The notes under the pieces: generated by a model
Seen by the model: the letters and a program-made list of their open reading frames with translations, nothing else
The model's database searches: none
What the model was told of the DNA's origin: nothing
Part shown: positions 39,168 to 46,695 of the stretch, piece after piece
How positions within the stretch are numbered: position 1 is the stretch's first letter
Layout: each line of letters begins with the position of its first letter
Assembly: GCA_963754645.1 (NCBI GenBank)
Contig: CAVWGP010000004.1
Coordinates: 744,001 to 808,000, forward strand
Direction of reading: 5' to 3'
DNA length: 64,000 bases
Source of the DNA: CAVWGP01 sp963754645
Lineage (GTDB): Bacteria; Pseudomonadota; Alphaproteobacteria; Bin65
Position numbers and translations under genes: made by a program

Positions 39168-40050
39168 TTATTTGCTCAGGCCGAAATGCGGGGCGAAGGG
39201 ATATTCGCCGCGCACGGAATAGGCGCCGATCAGGCGCTGGGCGTCGAGCGAGGTGAGCCACGCGGCAAAGGCATCGGACGCCTGTTTGTTGACCGTCTTG
39301 TGCTTTGCCGGGTTGACCAGCGTGAGCGCCAGGCGCTGCTGCAGGCGCGGATCGTCGCTGACTACGACGACGAGCTGGCGGCGATTGGCGAGCTGCAGCC
39401 ACGCCGCCTTGTCGGTCAGGGTGTAGGCATTGCGTTCGGCCGCCATGGCGAGGGTGGCGGCCATGTCGGCGCTGCTGCGCGCGTACCAGGTCGCCTGGCC
39501 GAGCTTGGGCGGCGTGCCGGTTTCGTCCCAGATCGCGCGTTCGACGCGCTCGATCAGGCTGCCGTCGCCGCGCGTCAGGAAGAACGACTGGGTGCGCGCG
39601 ATCGCGGCCATCGCATGGACGACGCTCGCCATGCCGGCGACGCCCGCGGGATCCGAGGCCGGGCCGACGACGACGAGTTCGGCATACATCACGTCATGGC
39701 GGATGGCGGCGTCATTGCTCACGACCAAGGCCTCTTCCGTCTTTTCGTCGTCGAGGATAAGGAGATCGACCTTGCCGGCGCGCGCGAGATCGGCGGACTT
39801 CGGCGGCGGTGTGCACCGTGACGCGAAGTTCGACGCGGGCCGCTTCGGCGTAGCGCGCGGCCAGGCTGCGCAACATCGGTTCGGCGACGGCGGTCGTTGC
39901 CAAAGTCAGAACCTGGGCGAACTCGCGCTTCGGTTCTTGCGCGACGGCGACGCCGAGCGCGCTTGCCGCGAGCGCGCCGAGGATCGCGGCGTGCCAGACA
40001 AATACCCGATAGGACAATCCAAATTTGCTTTCCGAGGCAGATCGAATCAT
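39168..40050 (-). CDS. TupA-like tungstate/molybdate-binding protein (one frame change)
   Basis: About 293 residues, in two frames. It has a signal peptide (near SYRVFVWHAAILGALAASALG), then LTLATTAVAEPMLRSLAARY, and a C-terminal domain with NDAAIRHDVMYAELVVVGPASDP, FFLTRGDG and AYTLTDKAAWLQL, matching the TupA/WtpA-like family of oxyanion receptors. The frame shifts by one base at about 39790-39800: reading on from the middle gives ADLARAGKVDLLILDDEKTEE in the other frame. No permease or ATPase is beside it. With moaA, fdhD and mobA it indicates Mo/W uptake for formate dehydrogenase-type enzymes. A start at 40056 is also possible. Confidence 0.8.
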
Positions 40051-40167
40051 TGCCATGCTCCCGCGCCGAGATTTAGTTCATCCGCGGCGGCAAGGAAAGG
40101 CTGCGCTCGCGAATGTCCACAAGGTGCCGCGCTTGCCGCCCGCGTCGCCGGGGCACATATTGGCGTC

Positions 40168-41070
40168 ATGGACACTGTCACGCGGTCTCGCGGCGAATTC
40201 CTGGTGCGGCCCGATCCGGCCGATCCCAAACTCACGCGCCGGCTCGCCGGCACTGACCAGGCGGGCCGGACGGTCGAAATCGCCGTCGTCGAGGAGCGGC
40301 CGTTAACCCTGTTCCTCAACGGCCAGGAGATCGTCACGATGATGACGATCGGCGATTTTCCGCGCTACCTCGCCGTCGGCTACCTGCTCAACCAGAACAT
40401 GCTAAAGCCCGACGACGAGATAACCGGCATCGATCACGACGAAGAGCTTCAAGTCGTCGTGGTGCGAACCAAGCGGACGACGAATTTCGAGGACAAGCTC
40501 AAGAAAAAGACCCGGACCTCGGGCTGCGCCCAGGGCACGGTGTTCGGCGACCTGATGGAAAGCTTCGATCGCGTCAAGCTGCCGGCCGAGGCCACGCTAA
40601 GGACATCGTGGCTCTACGCCCTGACCAAGAAGATCAATACCAGCCCCAGCCTCTATCTCGAAGCCGGCGCCATTCATGGCTGCGTGCTGTGCGAGGAAGA
40701 CCGGCCGCTCCTTTATATGGAGGATGTCGGCCGCCACAACGCCGTCGACAAGATCGCGGGCTACATGTTCCTCGAAGGTCTCGGGCCCGAGAACAAGATG
40801 TTCTACACCACCGGGCGGCTGACCTCCGAGATGGTGATCAAAACGGTGCAGATGCGGATTCCGATCCTGGTCTCGCGCTCGGGCTTCACCGCCTGGGGCG
40901 TCGAATTGGCGCGCAAGGCCAATCTCACCCTGATCGGCCGCGCCCGCGGCAAGCGCTTCATCGCGCTCGCCGGCGAGCACCGCATCGTCCATGACGCCGA
41001 CCCCGCCGCCGCCTTCGACGAGCCGAAAGGCGCGCAGCGGAAATCCGGCCAGGTCGACGATGGCGACTAG
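40168..41070 (+). CDS. fdhD: Formate dehydrogenase accessory sulfurtransferase FdhD-like
   Basis: A 300-residue FdhD-family protein that hands sulfur from a desulfurase to the Mo/W-bis-MGD cofactor. Conserved parts include FDRVKLPAEATLRTSWLYALT-like helices and GAIHGCVLCEED, EDVGRHNAVDKIAGYMFLEG, TTGRLTSEMVIKTVQM and IPILVSRSGFTAWGVELA. In E. coli the sulfur is carried by the pair C121/C124 (CXXC). Here the same loop reads TSGCAQG with one cysteine (C120), so the second is replaced by Gly. The single-cysteine type occurs in some paralogues. Its stop overlaps the mobA start by 11 bp. Confidence 0.88.
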   Translation: MDTVTRSRGEFLVRPDPADPKLTRRLAGTDQAGRTVEIAVVEERPLTLFLNGQEIVTMMTIGDFPRYLAVGYLLNQNMLKPDDEITGIDHDEELQVVVVRTKRTTNFEDKLKKKTRTSGCAQGTVFGDLMESFDRVKLPAEATLRTSWLYALTKKINTSPSLYLEAGAIHGCVLCEEDRPLLYMEDVGRHNAVDKIAGYMFLEGLGPENKMFYTTGRLTSEMVIKTVQMRIPILVSRSGFTAWGVELARKANLTLIGRARGKRFIALAGEHRIVHDADPAAAFDEPKGAQRKSGQVDDGD

Positions 41071-41695
41071 CATCGTGCTCGGCGTCATTCTGGCCGGCGG
41101 TCAGTCGCGGCGGATGGGCGGGGGCGACAAGTGCTTGCGGTTGCTGGGCGGCCGGCCGATCTTGGCGCGCATCGTCGAGCGCGCCCGCCCGCAAGCAGCC
41201 GCGCTGGTCCTCAATGCGAATGGCGACGCGGCGCGATTTGCCCAATTCGGCCTCGCCGTCGTGCCCGACGCGGTGGCCGGTTTCGCGGGCCCGCTGGCCG
41301 GCGTGCTGACCGGCATGGAGTGGGCGGCCGCGCAGCGCCCGGATCTGCGCTGGATCGCGACCTTCGCCGCGGACGCGCCGTTTTTTCCGCCCGATTTCGT
41401 CGAATGCATGATGGAAGCGGTCCGCGCCGAACACGCCGATATGGCGTGCGCGCGCTCGCTCGATCGGGATCACCCGGTCTTCGGCCTGTGGCCGGTGCGG
41501 CTGCGCGACGATCTCCGCCGCGCGATGACCGAGGAAGGCATTCGCAAGGTCGATATCTGGACGGCCCGCCATCACCGCGTGACGGTGGAATTTCCCGCGG
41601 TCCATGTCGATCCGTTCTTCAATGCCAACACGCCCGAGGACATTGCCGAAGCGGAGGGGCTTCTGCCGCTTGTCGATCGCCCCGCGCCGGCTTAG
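41060..41695 (+). CDS. mobA: Molybdenum cofactor guanylyltransferase MobA
   Basis: A 211-residue nucleotidyltransferase that attaches GMP to molybdopterin. The nucleotide loop is LAGGQSRRMGGGDKCL near residue 13, with AADAPFFPPDF (metal-binding aspartate) near residue 97 and NANTPEDIAEAE near the C-terminus. Start at 41060 overlaps fdhD. MGD is the cofactor form used by formate dehydrogenase, which explains its pairing with fdhD. Confidence 0.95.
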   Translation: MATSIVLGVILAGGQSRRMGGGDKCLRLLGGRPILARIVERARPQAAALVLNANGDAARFAQFGLAVVPDAVAGFAGPLAGVLTGMEWAAAQRPDLRWIATFAADAPFFPPDFVECMMEAVRAEHADMACARSLDRDHPVFGLWPVRLRDDLRRAMTEEGIRKVDIWTARHHRVTVEFPAVHVDPFFNANTPEDIAEAEGLLPLVDRPAPA

Positions 41696-41730
41696 GAATT
41701 GCCTGCAACGAGGCGGAGGAGGGGACGAGG

Positions 41731-42864
41731 ATGACGGAAAAATCCGGGATCGGACAGCCATTCTATCGCGCCGATCATGTCGGCAGCCTGCTGCGGCCCC
41801 TGAAACTGCACGAAGCGCGGCGGCGCCATGAGTATCGCGAGATCACGCGCGAACAGCTTCGCGCCGTCGAGGACGAGGCCATCGTCGAAGCGATCGGGAT
41901 GCAGGAAGACGTGGGCCTGCCGGTGGTGACCGATGGCGAGTTTCGCCGCGTCAATTGGTGGCGCGATTTCATCGAGCGCATGCCCGGCGTGCGGGTCAAC
42001 GGGCCGGATCTGAGCGGCGCCTTCCACAAACCGGGCGAGGAGGCCAAGGCCTATCTTCCGAAGATCGTCGAGACGACGGGCGCCATGCGCCATAACGGTC
42101 TGCTCATGGGGCGCGATTGGAATTTCATCAAATCGCATGCCCGGGCCGATGCGAAAGTGACTATCCCGGCGCCCAGCCGCATCCATTTTCACGGCGGGCG
42201 GGCGGCCATCGATCGCCAAGCCTATCCGGACCTCGAACGCTATTGGGCCGACATCGTCGCCTTCTATCGCGCCGAAATCGGCGGCTTGGAAAACCTGGGC
42301 TGCCGGTACATCCAAATCGACGATCCGGTGATCGCCTATCTGATCGACAATCGCATGCGCGACAAGCTCAAGGCGCGCGGCGAGGATCCGGATACGACCG
42401 TTCGGACCTATGTCCGCGTTCTCAATGAGATTATCGAAAATCGCCGGCCCGACACGCTGATCGCCTATCACATTTGCCGCGGCAATGCGGGCGGCGCCTT
42501 CGGCAGCGCCGGCGGCTATGGGCGGATCGCCGAACTGATCTTCCCGGTATTGCGCGTCGATTCTTACCTGCTCGAATACGACAGCGAGCGGGCCGGCGAT
42601 TTCCTGCCCCTGACCCTGATCCCGCAGAGCGTGAAAATCGTGCTCGGCCTGGTGACCACAAAGCACGGCGCGTTGGAAAAGAAAGACGAATTGAAGCGCC
42701 GGCTGGATGCCGCCGCCCGGCTTGTTCCGCTGGAGCGCTGCGGCGTCAGCCCGCAATGCGGGTTCGCCAGCATTGTCGAGGGCAATCCGCTCGAGCATGC
42801 GCAGCAAGCGGCGAAGCTCAAGCTCGTTGTCGAATTGGCACGTGAAGTTTGGGGTCAGGCTTAG
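41731..42864 (+). CDS. MetE C-terminal-domain family methyltransferase-like protein
   Basis: A 377-residue protein of the cobalamin-independent methionine synthase fold, with only the catalytic-type domain. It begins FYRADHVGSLLRPLKLHEAR, has TDGEFRRVNWWRDF near residue 70, GCRYIQIDDPVIAYL near residue 190 and AYHICRGNAGGAF near residue 245, and ends with RCGVSPQCGFAS near residue 335, matching the zinc-ligand pattern H, C and C. This stand-alone group often acts on other methyl donors or on epoxides (EpoxyalkaneCoM-like). Substrate is unknown. An unusually strong ribosome site (GGCGGAGGAGGGGACGAGG) precedes the ATG. Confidence 0.82.
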   Translation: MTEKSGIGQPFYRADHVGSLLRPLKLHEARRRHEYREITREQLRAVEDEAIVEAIGMQEDVGLPVVTDGEFRRVNWWRDFIERMPGVRVNGPDLSGAFHKPGEEAKAYLPKIVETTGAMRHNGLLMGRDWNFIKSHARADAKVTIPAPSRIHFHGGRAAIDRQAYPDLERYWADIVAFYRAEIGGLENLGCRYIQIDDPVIAYLIDNRMRDKLKARGEDPDTTVRTYVRVLNEIIENRRPDTLIAYHICRGNAGGAFGSAGGYGRIAELIFPVLRVDSYLLEYDSERAGDFLPLTLIPQSVKIVLGLVTTKHGALEKKDELKRRLDAAARLVPLERCGVSPQCGFASIVEGNPLEHAQQAAKLKLVVELAREVWGQA

Positions 42865-42929
42865 CCGACGGCATTAACCCTCGCGCGAGACGCAAGAAAT
42901 CATGGTAAAGTAAATATTGTTTCGTGCCA

Positions 42930-42944
42930 TTAATTCCCTGTTAA
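42930..42944 (+). promoter_or_regulatory. Perfect CtrA box upstream of chpT
   Basis: TTAATTCCCTGTTAA fits the CtrA consensus TTAA-N7-TTAA exactly. It lies 58 bp before the chpT start, where a CtrA-controlled promoter would be expected. Confidence 0.75.
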
Positions 42945-43001
42945 AGCCTGTTCGACTATCATTTGGAAAGTATCTCGGCCGACCCGAACAGAAAGCCAAA
43001 T

Positions 43002-43685
43002 ATGAACGACCAAAGCCATTCGAGGCCATCCTCTCGCGCCGAGCCGGTCGGCTTCGAGCTGCGCGCGGTTCATATGCTGCACTCGCGCGTGCTGCACGAC
43101 CTGGCCGGGCCGGTTGGCGCCATCGCCAATGGCCTCGAATTGGCCAAGGACATGGGCGGATCGCTCGATACCGACGCGATGCAGCTCGTGGCGATGAGCA
43201 TCAAGGATCTGAGCCAAAGATTGCGCTTTTACCGCGTCGCATTCGGATTGGCGCCCGGCGCGGTTCGATCCTTGCGCGACGCGCGCGATCTGCTGACTTC
43301 TGCGGTGATCGGCGGGCGCAACAAGATCGTGTGGCCCGAGGCCGATTCGACCGAACAATGGGCCTTCGGCGAACAATCCATCAAGCTGATGCTCAATATG
43401 GTCATTCTCAGCATCGAGACGCTGCCGCGCGGCGGTACGACGGAAATATTTATGGAGCGCGAGTCCGCGTTGCTGCGTTTGACGACGGTGGCGTCTGGGC
43501 AAGGCGCGCGCGTCGACGAAGCGACGGTCGGCGCGATCGAGGCTTCGGTGGCGATCGACGCATTGACCCCACGCAGCATTCATGGCTTTTTCGTCGGCCG
43601 CATGGCCGAAGCGCTGGGTGGTCAGTTGACGGTCGATTACCCGCAGCCCAACATGGTCGCCTTCCGCGTCGGCTTGCCGAGCTAG
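43002..43685 (+). CDS. chpT: Histidine phosphotransferase ChpT
   Basis: A 227-residue cytoplasmic phosphotransfer protein that carries phosphate from CckA to CtrA (and to CpdR). It has the degenerate histidine-kinase fold. The phosphorylated histidine is H32 in VLHDLAGPVGAIANGLEL, and the C-terminal ATPase-like part ends MAEALGGQLTV. The start at 43002 is used (MNDQSHS); in-frame codons upstream have no match. A perfect CtrA box lies 58 bp upstream. It converges on ctrA with a strong terminator between them. Confidence 0.93.
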   Translation: MNDQSHSRPSSRAEPVGFELRAVHMLHSRVLHDLAGPVGAIANGLELAKDMGGSLDTDAMQLVAMSIKDLSQRLRFYRVAFGLAPGAVRSLRDARDLLTSAVIGGRNKIVWPEADSTEQWAFGEQSIKLMLNMVILSIETLPRGGTTEIFMERESALLRLTTVASGQGARVDEATVGAIEASVAIDALTPRSIHGFFVGRMAEALGGQLTVDYPQPNMVAFRVGLPS

Positions 43686-43843
43686 AGCGAACCAGCACGA
43701 AAACTCCGGCCTAAGCGGCGCAGCCCGAAATCGGGACATGCCGCGCATTCGGCGCACCGGTTCCCGCAATCGAATGGATACGTGACGGCGCCGGCACCGG
43801 CGGGCATCCAACTGGCGCGTCGAACGCCGACGCGGCAATTCGC

Positions 43844-43886
43844 ACAAAAAAGAAAAAAGCGCCGGACGGGTAGCCCCATCCGGCGC
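43844..43886 (-). terminator. Rho-independent terminator of ctrA
   Basis: On the minus strand an 8-bp stem GCGCCGGA/TCCGGCGC (43859-43866 with 43879-43886) is followed by TTTTTTCTTTTTT. It stops the ctrA transcript before it runs into chpT; it may also end chpT from the other side. Confidence 0.88.
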
Positions 43887-43964
43887 AAGTTGCCCCTTTG
43901 ACCTGAACGCAATGGGGTCTCGACGAAAAACCGATAAATCGTGGCTGAAAGGCCCGTCCTTGAC

Positions 43965-44681
43965 CTAGGCGGCCTCTTCCTGAACCGGTTCGGCGACCTC
44001 GCCGTCCGCCGGCTCGCGCAACACATAGCCGCGGCCCCAAACGGTGTGAATGTAATTCTCGCCGTTGCACGAGGTCGTCAGCTTCTTGCGCAGTTTGCAA
44101 ATGAAGACGTCGATGATTTTGAGCTCGGGCTCGTCCATGCCGCCGTAAAGGTGGTTGAGGAACATTTCCTTCGTGAGCGTCGTGCCCTTGCGCAGCGAAA
44201 GCAGCTCAAGAATGCCATATTCCTTGCCCGTGAGGTGCAGGGGCTGGCCCTCGACCTCGGCGGTGCGCGTGTCGAGATTGACGGTGAGGCGGCCGGTCCG
44301 GATGACCGAGTCCGAATGTCCTTTGGAGCGCCGTACAATCGCCTGAATTCGGGCGATCAACTCACGTTTGTCGAACGGCTTCGTCAAATAGTCGTCGGCA
44401 CCGAAGCCAAGCCCCTTGATCTTCGCATCGAGTTCGGCGAGGCCCGATAGAATGAGGATGGGGGTCCGGACCTGAGCGGCGCGCAGACGGCGCAGCACTT
44501 CGTAGCCGTCGATATCCGGCAGCATGATGTCGAGAAGGATAATGTCGTAATCGTAAAGCTTGCCGATCTCCAACCCGTCCTCACCGAGGTCGGTGGTGTC
44601 GCAAACGTAGCTTTCGGACCGTAACATCATCTCGATGCTTCGCGCGGTGGCCGTATCGTCCTCAACAAGCAGAATACGCAT
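43965..44681 (-). CDS. ctrA: Cell-cycle response regulator CtrA
   Basis: A 238-residue OmpR-type regulator that controls cell cycle, motility and division genes in Alphaproteobacteria. The phospho-acceptor is D51 in [15 protein letters not shown], with the acidic pocket at E7/D8/D9, and K in LTKPFDKRE. The DNA-binding domain has [19 protein letters not shown] and [20 protein letters not shown], near-identical to CtrA family members. The last two residues are Ala-Ala, matching the ClpXP-dependent degradation tail of Caulobacter CtrA. A near CtrA box lies 117 bp upstream. It is divergent from the small coiled-coil gene. Confidence 0.97.
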   Translation of the reverse strand: MRILLVEDDTATARSIEMMLRSESYVCDTTDLGEDGLEIGKLYDYDIILLDIMLPDIDGYEVLRRLRAAQVRTPILILSGLAELDAKIKGLGFGADDYLTKPFDKRELIARIQAIVRRSKGHSDSVIRTGRLTVNLDTRTAEVEGQPLHLTGKEYGILELLSLRKGTTLTKEMFLNHLYGGMDEPELKIIDVFICKLRKKLTTSCNGENYIHTVWGRGYVLREPADGEVAEPVQEEAA

Positions 44682-44797
44682 TGACTTTGTTCCCCTCCGG
44701 TCTCGACCCCGAGACGCCAAGTGCTAACGGATTACCCAGCACCGTAAAACATGATGGTTAACAAAGTGTACAGGAAAACCGGGTTTTCGCAAATTTT

Positions 44798-44812
44798 TTT
44801 ACCCGCAATTAA
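44798..44812 (-). promoter_or_regulatory. Near-consensus CtrA box upstream of ctrA
   Basis: TTTACCCGCAATTAA (minus strand TTAATTGCGGGTAAA) differs from TTAA-N7-TTAA by one base. It is 117-131 bp from the ctrA start and 122-136 bp from the divergent coiled-coil gene. Autoregulation of ctrA fits known biology; the site itself is inferred. Confidence 0.5.
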
Positions 44813-44933
44813 AACAACCGGATGTATTCCAGCCATATTCACTTCGACAATTGTACAAATTCTTGCGGTCGGGGCCGCGTATTGACGATTGGCGGAATGG
44901 AACTGAGTAGCATTCGGGAGGGAAAACAAGGAG

Positions 44934-45257
44934 ATGGAGGATTCCGAAGTGGAACAAGCAATACCCCGAAAAGTCGCCAAACAGCGTTGGGTGCTGACCG
45001 AGCAGCGCCAGCAGCTGGGTGCATTAACCCGCTTGCGGGCGGATCTCGGCCGCCAATTGGCGTCATTGGACAAGGTGCAAGGCGATCAGATCGACGAGCG
45101 GCGGACCCACCTCAACGAATTGATTCGCTTGGTCGAAGGGCAGATTGAAGAAGCCCGGGTGCAAGTTGAAGGCAATCAGCGGGTGTTGCGGCGCTTGGAG
45201 CTAAGTGCGGCGCAGAGCCAGCCCCGCGGCCGGCGGCGCAAGCGCATTGCACCCTAA
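44934..45257 (+). CDS. Small coiled-coil protein divergent from ctrA
   Basis: A 107-residue protein of no clear family. Residues about 20-90 are a single strongly predicted coiled coil (TEQRQQLGALTRLRADLGRQ and so on), with a basic C-terminus (RGRRRKRIAP). Size and make-up resemble FliJ-type export chaperones, but there is no fliI near it, so this is only a guess. A site AAGGAG precedes the ATG. It may share a regulatory region with ctrA and so be CtrA-controlled. Confidence 0.72.
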   Translation: MEDSEVEQAIPRKVAKQRWVLTEQRQQLGALTRLRADLGRQLASLDKVQGDQIDERRTHLNELIRLVEGQIEEARVQVEGNQRVLRRLELSAAQSQPRGRRRKRIAP

Positions 45258-45394
45258 GGGTGCTTCCAGACAGCGACCGGCCATGAATTGGTAATTGGCG
45301 AGATTTCGACTGGTTCGACACGATGCGACGGATGCAGCACCCGCAATTGGGTGTTGCACCAACCAGTTCCAGCGCCGAACCGAAAATGGAGGTT

Positions 45395-45751
45395 CTAGCT
45401 ATTCTCGCGCTTGTTGGGGTCGCGCGCTGGCGCGGCCTGGGGCGTGTTGGGATCGAAACTGGTCCAACTATCCGCTGCCCGGTAATGCTGAATCCGTGTC
45501 ACACGGAGGCCCGGCACGCCATGCCGCTCGATCATGCGCTGCCAGCTGAGAAATTCTTCAACCGACAAGCGATATCGCTGGCAGGCCTCGTCAAGGCTAA
45601 TGAGCCCGCCGCGAACCGCCGCCACCACTTTCGCCTTCCGGCGGATAACCCAGCGCCGAGTCTCTGGCGGAGGCAAATCTGCCAGCGTCATGAGCTCGCC
45701 GTCTGGGCCAATGATTTGCATCGGCCGTGTCATTTTTCTCTGTTCGGTCAT
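45395..45751 (-). CDS. sciP: CtrA inhibitor SciP (DUF1153)
   Basis: A 118-residue small helical protein that binds CtrA and blocks its activation of promoters in swarmer-phase cells. The DUF1153 motifs are MQIIGPDGELMTLADLPPP, WVIRRKAKVVAAVRGGLISLDEAC and FLSWQRMIERHGVPGLRVT. The start is uncertain between ATGs at 45751 and 45733. A near CtrA box lies 70-85 bp upstream, in agreement with the CtrA-SciP negative loop. The C-terminal tail (about 30 residues) is Pro/Asn-rich. Confidence 0.93.
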   Translation of the reverse strand: MTEQRKMTRPMQIIGPDGELMTLADLPPPETRRWVIRRKAKVVAAVRGGLISLDEACQRYRLSVEEFLSWQRMIERHGVPGLRVTRIQHYRAADSWTSFDPNTPQAAPARDPNKRENS

Positions 45752-45821
45752 TTCGCCGGTCAACCGTCTCTGTGTTGTGTTTTTTTTGCGATCAGGAAGC
45801 CCGCAACATAAGTCGCCGGCC

Positions 45822-45836
45822 TTAAGAAACCGCTAA
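45822..45836 (-). promoter_or_regulatory. Near-consensus CtrA box upstream of sciP
   Basis: TTAAGAAACCGCTAA is TTAA-N7-CTAA, one base from consensus, 71-85 bp upstream of the sciP start. A GANTC site (CcrM methylation, GAATC) follows at 45841-45845. Confidence 0.5.
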
Positions 45837-45978
45837 TCGAGAATCGGCTGACGCCTTGAATTTTCTTAATTTTTGGGTGGATGGGCGGTGGATAAGACGA
45901 AGTGGATATGGGCGCTTGCGCCGCGAAAATGACCTCGCTATGTTGCGCGCGCCTTGAAGGGGAGAAGGCCAAAAGACG

Positions 45979-46458
45979 ATGAAAAGAAAGAAAAAAAATC
46001 TAAGAATTTCAAATACTAAGCGGATCCGGTCGATTCGTGACACGGCTGTACTTTTGCCGCCGAATTACCGGCCGAAGCTCAGCGAGCCGTTCATGAACGA
46101 ATTGATGCGCGAGTATTTCCGGCAAAAACTCGTGTTCTGGCGTGGGGAAATATTGCGCGACGCGGGAGTCACAATGCAAACCCTGCAGACGGAAAGCTTG
46201 CAGGAGTCCGATGTCACGGATCGGGCAAGCCTCGAGACCGATATGTCACTTGAGTTGCGAACCCGGGACCGCGAGCGCAAGCTTCTCAACAAGATCAATG
46301 CTGCTCTACGCCGGATTCAAATCGGCACATATGGCTATTGCGAGGAAACGGGAGAGCCGATTCACGTTCGCCGGCTGGAGGCGCGCCCAATCGCCACGCT
46401 TTCCGTTGAGGCTCAGGAACGCCACGAGCGGCTGGAGCGCATGCAGCGCGACGACTAA
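45979..46458 (+). CDS. dksA: DksA/TraR family RNA-polymerase-binding protein
   Basis: A 159-residue RNA-polymerase secondary-channel factor. A lysine/arginine-rich N-terminus leads into two helices of the coiled coil (NELMREYFRQKLVFWRGEIL and LSLELRTRDRERKLLNKINAALRR) with the tip, and then YGYCEETGEPI and EARPIATLSVEAQERHERLE. Classical DksA has four zinc cysteines; here only one remains (C in YGYC), as in several alphaproteobacterial DksA. It may mediate the stringent response. It stands between sciP and the kinase cluster. Confidence 0.92.
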   Translation: MKRKKKNLRISNTKRIRSIRDTAVLLPPNYRPKLSEPFMNELMREYFRQKLVFWRGEILRDAGVTMQTLQTESLQESDVTDRASLETDMSLELRTRDRERKLLNKINAALRRIQIGTYGYCEETGEPIHVRRLEARPIATLSVEAQERHERLERMQRDD

Positions 46459-46695
46459 GACTCGCGCGGCGTTGCCCAAAGGGCGCAAGGTGCCGGGTGG
46501 TGGATTTCGGCCGTCGGGAGTACACCCAGGTGGCTTACCCCCTAGGGCCAAATGTGATAGCAACCAGCGGATTGGGCGCTGGTCCAAATTGCCTGCCCCG
46601 AAACCCGGCGGCGGGCGCATGGTGCTTGTCGTTTACCATTGTTGGGTAACTAGAGTATCCCAAAGCACGGCAATCGATGGTTATGGCCCGAAATT

